This document shows positions 1 to 7,244 of a stretch of 64,000 nucleotides of DNA, piece by piece (within the stretch, counting starts at the first letter, position 1; every line of letters starts with the position of its first letter). The stretch covers positions 1 through 64,000 of the forward strand of contig JAZUFW010000081.1 in assembly GCA_045640905.1 (NCBI GenBank). Reading direction: 5' to 3'. This stretch comes from JAILLW01 sp045640905 (GTDB lineage: Bacteria; Bacillota; Clostridia; Lachnospirales; Lachnospiraceae). The position numbers were made by a program, and so were the translations under genes. The notes under the pieces were generated by a model. That model was not told the origin of the DNA. It saw only the letters and a list, made by a program, of their open reading frames with translations, and did no database searches.

Positions 1-47
1 ATTATTGCTCCAAGCATCGCGAAGATAACAAGTTCTTTGGTTGTCAG
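1..47 (-). CDS. Possible ECF transporter S component, N-terminal end only
   Basis: On the minus strand, just after the stop of the DUF4430 lipoprotein, an open frame reads TTKELVIFAMLGAI and runs off the left edge of the window. The hydrophobic start after a short charged segment resembles the N-terminus of ECF-type vitamin transporter S components, and genes of that kind commonly follow DUF4430 lipoproteins behind a cobalamin riboswitch. No ATG is visible; the only start-like codon is CTG at 47-45, and no clear Shine-Dalgarno is seen, so the start is uncertain. If real it would be the cobalamin-uptake membrane protein of this operon. Confidence 0.4.
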   Translation of the reverse strand, partial: MTTKELVIFAMLGAI

Positions 48-54
48 TAATTTA

Positions 55-498
55 CTATTTTGTGTATTCAAGTTTGTATACCGATTCCTCTGCTATTTCT
101 GTGCTGTCAACGCCTGCGGTGGCATATTCGCCATCAACATAGAATGCCCAGTAGCTCTGATCAACATCGTAATCTGCAACAATACCGTTTACTTCCTTAA
201 TATATAAACCGTAATCGCCCTCGTCTCCGACTATCAAGCCGTTTGTAAGTAACGCATCTCCAACCGTCGTCTCGTCTGTATGAACGGTAAACTTTACCGA
301 CTGATCACCGGCCTTCACTTCAACAATCAGATTCTTAGAACCCTGACCGAGTTCTGTATCGGTAAGATACGTTGCATTTTCCCACAATCCGGATTTAGCG
401 GCGTCATTCCCCGTCTTGTTTGCGCCACAGGCAAGCAAGCCCAAAGCAAGAGCCGCCATAAGTAATAAAGTTAGTAGTGATTTTGCTGTTTTTTTCAT
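55..498 (-). CDS. DUF4430 (transcobalamin-like) lipoprotein
   Basis: A 147-residue exported lipoprotein: basic N-terminus, hydrophobic segment and lipobox LLAC with the lipidated Cys at about residue 24. The mature part (about 45-147) matches the DUF4430 pattern, including the VGDALL segment, the YGLYI-KEVNGI segment and a terminal YWAFYVDGEY block. DUF4430 is related to the C-terminal domain of transcobalamin, so a surface cobalamin- or corrinoid-capturing role is likely. The gene sits directly downstream of a cobalamin riboswitch and terminator on the same strand, which supports B12-repressed expression, and is followed by a probable ECF S component. Function is inferred from family and context. 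Confidence 0.85.
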   Translation of the reverse strand: MKKTAKSLLTLLLMAALALGLLACGANKTGNDAAKSGLWENATYLTDTELGQGSKNLIVEVKAGDQSVKFTVHTDETTVGDALLTNGLIVGDEGDYGLYIKEVNGIVADYDVDQSYWAFYVDGEYATAGVDSTEIAEESVYKLEYTK

Positions 499-530
499 AA
501 TTAATATCCTTTCCTAGATAATATGCAAAA

Positions 531-564
531 GGATAAAATAAAAGCACCCTTCAGCGAAGAGTGC
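531..564 (-). terminator. Intrinsic terminator, expression platform of the cobalamin riboswitch
   Basis: Read on the minus strand, a 9-bp stem GCACTCTTC / GAAGGGTGC (one G-T pair, loop GCT) is followed by TTTTATTTTAT. It lies between the aptamer and the start of the DUF4430 gene, the position expected for transcriptional attenuation. Confidence 0.85.
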
Positions 565-574
565 ACATAGATAT

Positions 575-745
575 AGTGGGGTATCATTTTCTCTTCACTT
601 TGCCCAAGAGACTTTTACAGATCACAGTCCGATAAGCATTCCGACTTATGAGGTCACGCCCCAATTACGGTAATGGCTGTTGCGACGGATTTTCACCGAG
701 ATTCCCTTATCACCTTGCATACCCTCCCGCGGTATGTTCAGTAAC
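575..745 (-). promoter_or_regulatory. Cobalamin riboswitch aptamer
   Basis: The minus strand carries the conserved core of cobalamin riboswitches: AAGGGAAT, then GGTGAAAATCC (complement of 687-697), then a C-rich loop and a later AGTCGGAATGC segment in the place of the B12 box. The order and spacing fit the family, but the B12 box is diverged from the usual AGTCCGAAGACCTGCC-like form. A terminator hairpin follows at 564-531 and then the DUF4430 lipoprotein. Binding of a corrinoid is expected to favour the terminator and switch off the uptake genes. Confidence 0.87.
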
Positions 746-792
746 GAATAATAATATTCAGATGAACTGCGTTTATTCTTTTGACAGTTCTT

Positions 793-821
793 TTTTTATC
801 ACATTTATTTTGAATCGTCAA
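793..821 (-). promoter_or_regulatory. Putative sigma-A promoter for the riboswitch transcript
   Basis: On the minus strand TTGACG and TAAAAA are separated by 17 bases, about 50 bases upstream of the riboswitch core. This is the best promoter match I could find for that transcript. Confidence 0.4.
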
Positions 822-966
822 TTTGGGGACGGTCTTTTTGGCTTGTTTTAAGCCAAAGTACACATGCATATGAAAAAAGGACCCAAAGAAGTCGCAGTGT
901 GATATATTATGTAGTGTGATTAATTTTTGACACTTCGGTGTGAAAACGACAGGAGCAGAAAATTAT
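822..966. other. Intergenic region between divergent transcripts
   Basis: No gene seen. It contains the motif GGGGACGGT (824-832), similar to a short motif often found at the ends of dispersed repeats in Clostridia, followed by an 8-bp inverted repeat TTTGGCTT / AAGCCAAA (837-844 and 850-857). The rest is AT-rich and probably holds the promoter of the histidine kinase gene. Confidence 0.35.
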
Positions 967-3177
967 ATGATATCAGTACCTACTTTGTACTTAATTTCAT
1001 TGGCGATATCTTTTTTGGTGTTGGTGTTTGTATTGACATTTATGTCAGAAAAAGTGAACGGAACATTTGCACTCCTTTTGTTTATTCTGGTGGTAGCAGC
1101 ATTCGGTTATTATCGTATCAGCGTTTCACAAACGGTAGAAGAAGCAATTCTGGCCAGAAAGATTACATTTTTCGATGGTACGCTTACGAGTTTTCTAATG
1201 CTTTGCTGCATTATGCGCATATGTGATCTAAAAGTTCCAAGGTGGTTTACGATACTTGGAATGCTCTACAGCGGAGTAGTGTTTGCGCTGGCTAATACGA
1301 TGGGAGTCAGCGATATTTTCTATTCAGATATTTCCATTTCTTTTGAAAACGGCGTGACGGTGTTTCACAAACAGAACGGCCCCGCCCACATTGTCTTTAC
1401 TATCGGCTTGATTATAAATATGGTGCTGGTAATTGCAGTGGTAGTATATTCATTCATCAAGCGCAACGAAGTATCTTACATTCATTCGATTATCATGGGC
1501 CTTTTGGTTTTGGCCACGACGGTGACATATTTTTTGGAGCGAGGACTTCATGCGCAGATGGAATACCTGCCGTTTGCGTATAATGTTGCGGAACTATGTC
1601 TTGCTTTGTTGATTTTGCGAATAGACAAGTATGAGATATCAAATGATATTTTGTCAGCTATAGAACGTCTGGGCGAGCACGGATATATTGTTCTGGATAA
1701 CAAGATGCGATATGTGGGTCACGATGAGACGTCCATTTTCTTTTTCCCGGAACTCAAAAAAGCAGAAATCGATCGCGCAATTACGGAACCGTTTCTTCAA
1801 TCGGAGTTTGTTGAACTGGCGAAGGAACTGGATAATAACAAAATGGAACCGCGTTATTATGAGCGTGAAGGCCGAGTACTCAAATGCAGTGCACGTCATT
1901 TTTCATACGGGTTCCTTCATGACTATACGGGATATCTGATCGAGATACTGGATGATACAGAGAATCAAAATCACGTTAAGGTATTGAATAAATATAATAC
2001 CGACCTGGAGGCGGCTGTGCAGGCTGCCAAGGTTGCTAACGAAGCCAAGAGCGATTTTCTGTCAAATATGTCACACGAAATTCGTACTCCGATTAATGCC
2101 ATAAACGGCATGACGGAAATGATTTTGCGCGAATCGAATCAGCCGGAAGTACTTGAATATGCCAATGATGTAAAGTCATCAAGTAACATGCTTCTTGCAC
2201 TGGTTAATGATGTTTTGGATTTTTCAAAAATTGAAGCCGGCAAGATGGAACTTAATATAGTAAATTACTCTCTCAAGAATGTAATCCATGATGTGGATAT
2301 AATGATGCGTTCCCGCGCGGAAGCAAAGGGACTGGCATTTGAACTGAAGAAGGATATGAGTACGCCCTGTAATTTGTCCGGAGATGAGTTTAGAATCAAG
2401 CAGGTATTGGTTAATATCATTTCGAATGCCGTGAAATATACTGACCAAGGTGGCGTGACCATCAACGTCGGCCATAACATGCGAAAAAATAATGAGATTG
2501 AACTGGTGGTATCTGTAAAGGATACGGGTCGAGGCATTAAGGAAGAGAGCCTGCCGTTTTTGTTCGATTCCTTTAAGAGATTTGATGAAGTGGAGAATGC
2601 CGGAATAGAGGGAACCGGTTTGGGATTGTCTATCACCAAGCAGTTAATCGGCCTGATGGGGGGCAGTATTGATGTAACCAGCGTATACACAGAAGGCTCA
2701 GAGTTCACTATAAAGATTCCGCAGCGTGTAATAGACGCAACGACACTCGGAGATTTGGAAAACAATCAAAAGGAAGCAGTCAAGCCGTACGATGAGCAGT
2801 TCCTTCTTCCGGGATTTAAGTTGCTGGTAGTTGACGATACCCCGATGAACCTGAAAGTGTTCTCAGCACTGTTTAAGAAGACGCAGATGGATATAGATAC
2901 AGCTTCCTCAGGTGCCGAAGCAATAGAAAAATGCCATAACAAAAAATATGATATGATTTTCATGGATCATATGATGCCGGAAATGGACGGTATTCAATGC
3001 TACGATGCACTTCTAAAAGATGATGCGAACCTGAATAAAGATGTACCGGTTATCATGCTTACGGCTAATGCCATTGCAGGTACACGAGAGATGTATTTGG
3101 AACATGGTTTTGCCGACTATGTTGCCAAGCCGTTCCGCATGGATGAAGTCACTCGGGTAATAATGGAGCATAAATAA
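967..3177 (+). CDS. Hybrid sensor histidine kinase / response regulator
   Basis: Membrane two-component sensor of 736 residues. The first ~215 residues form about seven hydrophobic segments, then comes a PAS-like linker, a HisKA domain with SHEIRTP (phosphoacceptor His about residue 370), a HATPase domain with NAVKYT, DTGRGI and GTGLGL, and a C-terminal receiver with VVDD, FMDHMMPEMDG (phosphoacceptor Asp about 667), MLTA and AKPF. I chose ATG 967 because AGGAG lies 11 bases upstream; an in-frame GTG at 940 is possible but lacks a better site. No separate output gene is adjacent, so its target is unknown. It ends at a hairpin at 3235. Confidence 0.93.
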   Translation: MISVPTLYLISLAISFLVLVFVLTFMSEKVNGTFALLLFILVVAAFGYYRISVSQTVEEAILARKITFFDGTLTSFLMLCCIMRICDLKVPRWFTILGMLYSGVVFALANTMGVSDIFYSDISISFENGVTVFHKQNGPAHIVFTIGLIINMVLVIAVVVYSFIKRNEVSYIHSIIMGLLVLATTVTYFLERGLHAQMEYLPFAYNVAELCLALLILRIDKYEISNDILSAIERLGEHGYIVLDNKMRYVGHDETSIFFFPELKKAEIDRAITEPFLQSEFVELAKELDNNKMEPRYYEREGRVLKCSARHFSYGFLHDYTGYLIEILDDTENQNHVKVLNKYNTDLEAAVQAAKVANEAKSDFLSNMSHEIRTPINAINGMTEMILRESNQPEVLEYANDVKSSSNMLLALVNDVLDFSKIEAGKMELNIVNYSLKNVIHDVDIMMRSRAEAKGLAFELKKDMSTPCNLSGDEFRIKQVLVNIISNAVKYTDQGGVTINVGHNMRKNNEIELVVSVKDTGRGIKEESLPFLFDSFKRFDEVENAGIEGTGLGLSITKQLIGLMGGSIDVTSVYTEGSEFTIKIPQRVIDATTLGDLENNQKEAVKPYDEQFLLPGFKLLVVDDTPMNLKVFSALFKKTQMDIDTASSGAEAIEKCHNKKYDMIFMDHMMPEMDGIQCYDALLKDDANLNKDVPVIMLTANAIAGTREMYLEHGFADYVAKPFRMDEVTRVIMEHK

Positions 3178-3234
3178 GTGTTTTAGCACACGTTAAACTT
3201 ATGAAAAAGTTATATATTTTCAGCAGTATGTTAT

Positions 3235-3271
3235 AATCCCCTTATAGGTATTTCACACCGATAGGGGGATT
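3235..3271 (+). terminator. Likely terminator hairpin after the histidine kinase
   Basis: AATCCCCTTAT (3235-3245) pairs with ATAGGGGGATT (3261-3271), 11 bp with one T-G pair, followed by ATTATAT. The loop is 15 bases and the T-tract is weak. Confidence 0.5.
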
Positions 3272-3278
3272 ATTATAT

Positions 3279-3440
3279 GTCCGGGATATCCACAGCCGTG
3301 TTCGATTAAAGGTTGCCATGAGCGACCATTTCCCGGGATGGATATTTGCACTGGGAGAAAAGGTAAAGATAGTCGGTTCGGATGAAACCATGGAACGTGT
3401 TAAAGCGATGATTAAGCGACTGAGCGAACAGTATAAATAA
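3279..3440 (+). pseudogene. C-terminal remnant of a WYL-domain transcription regulator
   Basis: An open frame with no start signal translates to a segment including HSRVRLKV and WIFALGEKVKIVGSDETMER, ending in SEQYK. This is the shape of the extreme C-terminus of WYL-domain regulators (a strand, a LxxGxxVxV core and a final basic helix). The winged-helix DNA-binding half and most of the WYL domain are missing, so this is probably a decayed 3' end left by a deletion or insertion. It fills most of the gap between the histidine kinase and the CAT-like gene. Confidence 0.6.
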
Positions 3441-3488
3441 AGAGAAGCAATCTACTTCGAGATTAATATCCCGATAACGGAGAAAAAT

Positions 3489-4142
3489 ATGAATTATAAA
3501 GTGATAGATAAGGAAACATATTACAGAAAAGGAGTGTTTAGACATTTTACGCAGGATTGCAAATGTTCAACTTCCATGACTGCCAGAATAGATGTTACGG
3601 AATTGGTTAAGTATTCAAAGAGGACAAATACCAAGTTTTACATTAATTTCCTGTACATTTTATCAAAGGTGCTAAATTCCCGTGATGACTATAGAATGGG
3701 ATATCTTTGGCAAAGTGAAGAATTGATTTGTTACGATGTCATAAATCCGATTCAATACATATTCCATGAAGACACAGAAACGTGTACGCCGGTATATACA
3801 CAATACTATGAAAATTATGAGAAGTTCTATGAGGAGGCAGTTAAAGACATAGCGAGTGCCAAAAAGACCAGAGAGTATGGCCTCGATGCCGAAAATCACC
3901 CCAATTGGTTTGACGCATCATATATTTCATGGTTGTCGTATGATTCGCTTAATATTGAACTTCCTGACGGATATTTGTATTTTTTGCCGATTATCAATTG
4001 GGGTAAGTACAGAGAAGAAAACGGAAAATTGATGATGCCTGTCAGTGTACGATTGAATCATGCTGTGGCAGACGGATATTTGCTGGCTAATGTATTCAGA
4101 CTGTTGGAGCAAGAGATTTCAATTTTCACAGATTTGAAGTAG
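3489..4142 (+). CDS. Chloramphenicol acetyltransferase-like (CatA-family) acyltransferase
   Basis: The 217-residue length and layout match trimeric CatA-type acetyltransferases. The C-terminal catalytic motif reads NHAVADG, where CAT enzymes have HHAVCDG: the catalytic His and the structural Asp are kept, but the preceding His is Asn and Cys is Ala. The FDASYISWLSYDS segment corresponds to the PWISFTS region of CAT. Acetyl-CoA-dependent acyl transfer is likely; true chloramphenicol resistance cannot be concluded because many CAT-like proteins in Clostridia have other or unknown acceptors. It stands alone between a WYL remnant and an Rpn fragment. Confidence 0.85.
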   Translation: MNYKVIDKETYYRKGVFRHFTQDCKCSTSMTARIDVTELVKYSKRTNTKFYINFLYILSKVLNSRDDYRMGYLWQSEELICYDVINPIQYIFHEDTETCTPVYTQYYENYEKFYEEAVKDIASAKKTREYGLDAENHPNWFDASYISWLSYDSLNIELPDGYLYFLPIINWGKYREENGKLMMPVSVRLNHAVADGYLLANVFRLLEQEISIFTDLK

Positions 4143-4153
4143 GCGGTAATTAT

Positions 4154-4468
4154 ATGTTTGGCAACAGAGGAAATGAGGTGTTAAAAGTTATGGCAATCGA
4201 TATGACATTTGAAGCACGCGAAAAAATATTCAGACGAGAAGAACATGAAGACGGTGTGAAAGAAGGAATTGAGATTGGAATCGCGCAGGGAATTGAGCAA
4301 GGAATTGCGCAAGGATTAGAGCAGGGAATCACACAGTCAATTGAAAATTCCGTCTCAATGCTCAAGGAATTGAATCATTCCAAGGAAGAGGCAATAGCTT
4401 CCCTTAATAAGTCACATCCGGGCTATTCTGATTTCATAACCGAAATGGTCGACAAGGTGTACAAATAG
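4154..4468 (+). CDS. Stand-alone C-terminal region of an Rpn / PD-(D/E)XK transposase-family protein
   Basis: A 104-residue protein: short helical lead, then a Gly-Ile/Glu-Gln-Gly repeat block (about residues 36-60, units like GIEQGIAQG), then a helical tail. That repeat block is the hallmark of the C-terminus of Rpn-family recombination-promoting nucleases (PF12784); the nuclease domain is absent and no trace of it lies upstream. The stop of the CAT-like gene overlaps its ribosome site (TAGGCGG). A second in-frame ATG at 4190 has GAGGTG nine bases upstream and may be used instead. In E. coli, Rpn genes make a small C-terminal protein from an internal start, so this could be functional rather than only a remnant. 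Confidence 0.6.
   Translation: MFGNRGNEVLKVMAIDMTFEAREKIFRREEHEDGVKEGIEIGIAQGIEQGIAQGLEQGITQSIENSVSMLKELNHSKEEAIASLNKSHPGYSDFITEMVDKVYK
4264..4330 (+). repeat. Short tandem repeats coding Gly-Ile-Glu/Ala-Gln
   Basis: Imperfect 12-24-base units of the form GGAATTGAGCAAGGAATTGC repeat about five times inside the Rpn-like gene. Such units expand and contract easily. Confidence 0.6.
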
Positions 4469-4508
4469 AATAACAATCTTATCGCACAAAAAACAATATC
4501 ACTTGACA

Positions 4509-4543
4509 AGGCCCTCAGATTCTCAGAATTAGAGGGCCTTTTT
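4509..4543 (+). terminator. Rho-independent terminator
   Basis: AGGCCCTC (4509-4516) and GAGGGCCT (4532-4539) form an 8-bp stem with a 15-base loop followed by TTTTT. It closes the CAT-like/Rpn-fragment unit. Confidence 0.85.
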
Positions 4544-4667
4544 AAGTGTACTTCGTATCGGACATGATGAGGTATAGGATAGTAATATCAGACACACAAT
4601 TGGATCATAGAATCGGCATACCGGAACCAATATTCTTGTGTCAGACCCGTATATATGGAGGCAAATC

Positions 4668-5165
4668 ATGTCAAAAAATTTGCATAAATTCATCAATTCG
4701 TGCGTGAAAGAAAGTATTTCCGAAGGCCTAATGTTTGAAGCGGAATGGGCACATAAAGATGATGTGAGAATAGAAACCATGAAGTATGGAAAAGAGCATG
4801 AAGATTTATTACATGAAATCGGAATAGAAAATCTGGATGCTGCACACAGGGAATATAAAAAATGCGATGGTGATTTTATTAAGGATAAACTTTGGCCATA
4901 TTTCTTTGGAAAAGGGTCCAAGGAACAAGCACTAATTGCACAGGATTTGGCCAAAATGATAACCGATTTTGAAATTGGGGAGACTGAGAAAGAATACTAT
5001 GTAGTTAGAGGAGCGGCAATTCCCCCAAATATGAAAATAAGTGATTTCCCTGAAAATACACTGTTTACATATGACTTGTTTTCTGAGGATGAGTATTATG
5101 AGCGTGATGATGAAGATGTCGACGAACCAGACGATTCTTTTTGGAATTGGCTGGCGCGACAATGA
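4668..5165 (+). CDS. Hypothetical acidic protein
   Basis: 165 residues, no signal peptide or membrane segment, not recognised. It starts at ATG 4668, preceded by GGAGG six bases upstream; an upstream in-frame ATG at 4638 lacks a ribosome site. The middle holds an EYYVVRG-AIPPN block and the last ~25 residues are strongly acidic (ERDDEDVDEPDD), ending in aromatic residues. It lies after a terminator and before another small unknown gene, in a region of small and decaying ORFs. Confidence 0.6.
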   Translation: MSKNLHKFINSCVKESISEGLMFEAEWAHKDDVRIETMKYGKEHEDLLHEIGIENLDAAHREYKKCDGDFIKDKLWPYFFGKGSKEQALIAQDLAKMITDFEIGETEKEYYVVRGAAIPPNMKISDFPENTLFTYDLFSEDEYYERDDEDVDEPDDSFWNWLARQ

Positions 5166-5245
5166 AAGAAGCAAATGAATATTTAGGCTGGTAGAGTAAA
5201 ATTTGGAAATGTAGATACAAACCAACGAGCATCAAGGAGGCATAT

Positions 5246-5449
5246 ATGAGCAATCGAAGCGATTTGTTGCATTATATTACGGAAAAGAAAGTATCATACG
5301 ATACACAAATGAAAATAGCTCGGCCTATGGGAACAATGCAGGATTATCAGAAGGAAGAAAGAGCCGGAGAAATATACAAAATAGCAGTCACTTGCGAGAC
5401 AGAATCGGAACTGCTACAAAAACTACAGGAGAAAAACCTCCTGGGATAG
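5246..5449 (+). CDS. Small hypothetical protein (67 aa)
   Basis: A perfect AAGGAGG lies just upstream of ATG 5246, so translation is very likely. The product is 67 residues, charged and probably helical, with no membrane segment and no family I recognise. Its C-terminus (ESELLQKLQEKNLLG) looks like an amphipathic helix. It follows the acidic hypothetical gene by 80 bases and is followed by gene remnants. Confidence 0.55.
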   Translation: MSNRSDLLHYITEKKVSYDTQMKIARPMGTMQDYQKEERAGEIYKIAVTCETESELLQKLQEKNLLG

Positions 5450-5518
5450 ACTGCAGAGAATGCGCTAAAGTGTCTTATGGGAAGCACGTGGACGGGGATG
5501 AAGAGCTAAGTCGTATAA

Positions 5519-5680
5519 GCCGAGTTTGAACCATATCAAGGAGTGACGCAACGAGGATTTCCTTATACAGGATATCGGTATGAAGGTCAGAAATATCATG
5601 ATGTGACATATCTTGGTGAATTTGAAGATGATGAAATGCCAAAAAATGATGGTGAATGGATTAAAAAACGTAAATCGTGA
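5519..5680 (+). pseudogene. Open fragment without a start, unknown protein tail
   Basis: After an in-frame stop, 53 codons are open, reading a Tyr/Gly-rich stretch with GFPYTGYRYEGQKYHD and an acidic then basic end (GEWIKKRKS). No start codon with a ribosome site is present other than a GTG in the middle (after AAGGA). It resembles the tail of a lost gene more than a gene of its own; the family is unknown. Confidence 0.3.
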
Positions 5681-5740
5681 AAAGCGAGTCATTTTAGTTC
5701 ATTTGATAGTGATGTTGTGTTACTCTATACATAGCGTTAG

Positions 5741-5863
5741 TTCATTTTGTGGAAATGTAAGGAGCATGAGGCGGCTAAATGGCTTGATAGAAAGTCTCTA
5801 TGCAGCGTGAATTGGCTTCCGACAGATAGATTCCTTATCGGTAAGATTGCTCTGAAATTTTAG
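5741..5863 (+). pseudogene. C-terminal remnant of a NUDIX (MutT-like) hydrolase
   Basis: A 40-codon open stretch reads KEHEAAKWLDRKSLCSVNWL, then PTDRFLIGKI. The EH-AAKWL...L-SVNWLP-D...I-KI pattern is the normal C-terminus of small MutT/CTP-pyrophosphohydrolase-type NUDIX enzymes. The NUDIX box and all upstream parts are missing, and stops interrupt the sequence immediately upstream. The stop codon TAG merges with the ribosome site (TAGGAGA) of the next gene. Confidence 0.55.
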
Positions 5864-5875
5864 GAGAAATATGCT

Positions 5876-6499
5876 GTGGAAGTTACAGTAATCAAATCAA
5901 ATAGAAAAACTGTGGCTATTCAGGTGAATTCTGATTTGTCCGTGACAGTACGCGCGCCCAGACGAGCAACTAAGAGGGATATACAGAAAATCCTTGTGGA
6001 AAAGGAACACTGGATTTTACAGCATATAGAGAAGGTTAAACGGGAAAAAGCAAAATTTGATGCTTCTGCTTTGAAGCCACTGACGTATGATGAAATCCGT
6101 GAATTAAAGAAGCGGGCATTAGCATATATTCCGGCCAGAGTGGCATTTTTTGCAAAACAGATTGGCGTAGATTATGGCACCATAACCATTCGCCATCAGA
6201 AAACCAGATGGGGAAGTTGTAGCAGCAAGAGCAACTTGAATTTTAACTGTTTATTGATGCTGACGCCACCCGAGGTCATTGATTATGTTGTGGTTCACGA
6301 ACTATGCCATAGGAAAAAAATGAATCATTCCAAAGCGTTTTGGAATGAAGTAGAGAAGGTGCTGCCGAATTACAAAGCTCAAGTTAAATGGCTAAAGGAT
6401 GAAGGCGGCATCATTATGCGAAGATTAAATAATCAAGAGAATACGCAATATGAAAGAAATAGACGGAAAATGGACAATATTTGGCTGCAAATCGGATGA
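5876..6499 (+). CDS. YgjP-family (DUF45/M48-like) zinc metallopeptidase
   Basis: 207 residues, GTG start with GGAGA eight bases upstream. The N-terminal half is the YgjP domain (RKTVAIQV..., RAPRRA); the signature block RWGSCSSKSNLNFN is followed by VVHELCH, the HExxH zinc site, and then HSKAFW, which carries the third ligand region. YgjP-like proteins are presumed cytosolic metalloproteases and are often found next to type I restriction genes, though the substrate is unknown. Its 3' end overlaps the next gene by 50 bases, so the two are probably translated together. Confidence 0.88.
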   Translation: MEVTVIKSNRKTVAIQVNSDLSVTVRAPRRATKRDIQKILVEKEHWILQHIEKVKREKAKFDASALKPLTYDEIRELKKRALAYIPARVAFFAKQIGVDYGTITIRHQKTRWGSCSSKSNLNFNCLLMLTPPEVIDYVVVHELCHRKKMNHSKAFWNEVEKVLPNYKAQVKWLKDEGGIIMRRLNNQENTQYERNRRKMDNIWLQIG

Positions 6500-7196
6500 T
6501 CCCGAATGCCTGCATACTGTGGAGGAAGCCATCGACTATATTAATGAGGTGGGATTTTTACCTTTCTTTTCTAATGATATTCCGGGATTCTCACTTGAGG
6601 AAAGAACTGTTTCAGAGAATTGGTGGTGTGGTGACGAGTCAAAGGACCCGTGGATTTGGCGTGAAATCATCGCCCGGTCCGGAGACATAGCGTATGGAAA
6701 GTTCTTTTATAACAGAGCAGGATTTATTACTAAAAGCTGGCTTCCGTTTTGGGCAAATTTTAGACGTGACGGATATGATTTTGATGCATTATGGGATGAT
6801 GAAAAGGCATCATTGCGCTCAAAGAAGATAATGGATATGTTTACCGAAGAAAGCGCTGATGCCGAGATTTTTTCAAACGAGCTAAAGCAAAAAGCCGGAT
6901 TTGGCAAAAATGGTGAGAAGGGCTTCGAAGGTGTTCTATCCAATCTTCAGATGCAGACTTACCTGTGCATAAGGGATTTCAAGCAACGCAAGAACAAGAA
7001 GGGTCAGGCTTATGGATGGCCGATAGCCATTTATTGCACACCGGAGCACTTGTTCGGCAGAGACATCGTATCAAAAGCTTATGTAGAAACACCAACGGAA
7101 TCATCCAAACATATAGCCGATCATATTATGGAATTGTATCCGGAAGTATCGGAACAGCAGATTCGGAGAATGCTCGGAGGAACTAACAAGGTATAA
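6450..7196 (+). CDS. AlkZ-related protein (possible DNA glycosylase relative)
   Basis: 248 residues starting inside the end of the YgjP gene. Segments such as ENWWCGD, DPWIWREIIARSG, YGKFFYNRAGF and QMQTYLCIRDF resemble a conserved Clostridia family described as AlkZ-related, that is, distantly related to the HTH_42 interstrand-crosslink glycosylases; I cannot confirm a catalytic residue set. The coupling with the YgjP-like gene and the HNH and methyltransferase genes downstream fit a role near DNA damage or foreign DNA, but this is inference. Confidence 0.6.
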   Translation: MKEIDGKWTIFGCKSDDPECLHTVEEAIDYINEVGFLPFFSNDIPGFSLEERTVSENWWCGDESKDPWIWREIIARSGDIAYGKFFYNRAGFITKSWLPFWANFRRDGYDFDALWDDEKASLRSKKIMDMFTEESADAEIFSNELKQKAGFGKNGEKGFEGVLSNLQMQTYLCIRDFKQRKNKKGQAYGWPIAIYCTPEHLFGRDIVSKAYVETPTESSKHIADHIMELYPEVSEQQIRRMLGGTNKV

Positions 7197-7244
7197 TTTG
7201 TAATACAGTTACTGATAAACATGAGAATGAATGTGAGGTGACTT

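Noticed and set aside
648..851. Open frame on the plus strand across the riboswitch
   Set aside because: It overlaps the riboswitch core on the other strand and has no ribosome site or protein family match.
4150..4365. Minus-strand open frame rich in Cys-Ser-Ile-Pro repeats opposite the Rpn-like gene
   Set aside because: Mirror of the Gly-Ile-Glu-Gln coding repeats; no start signal.
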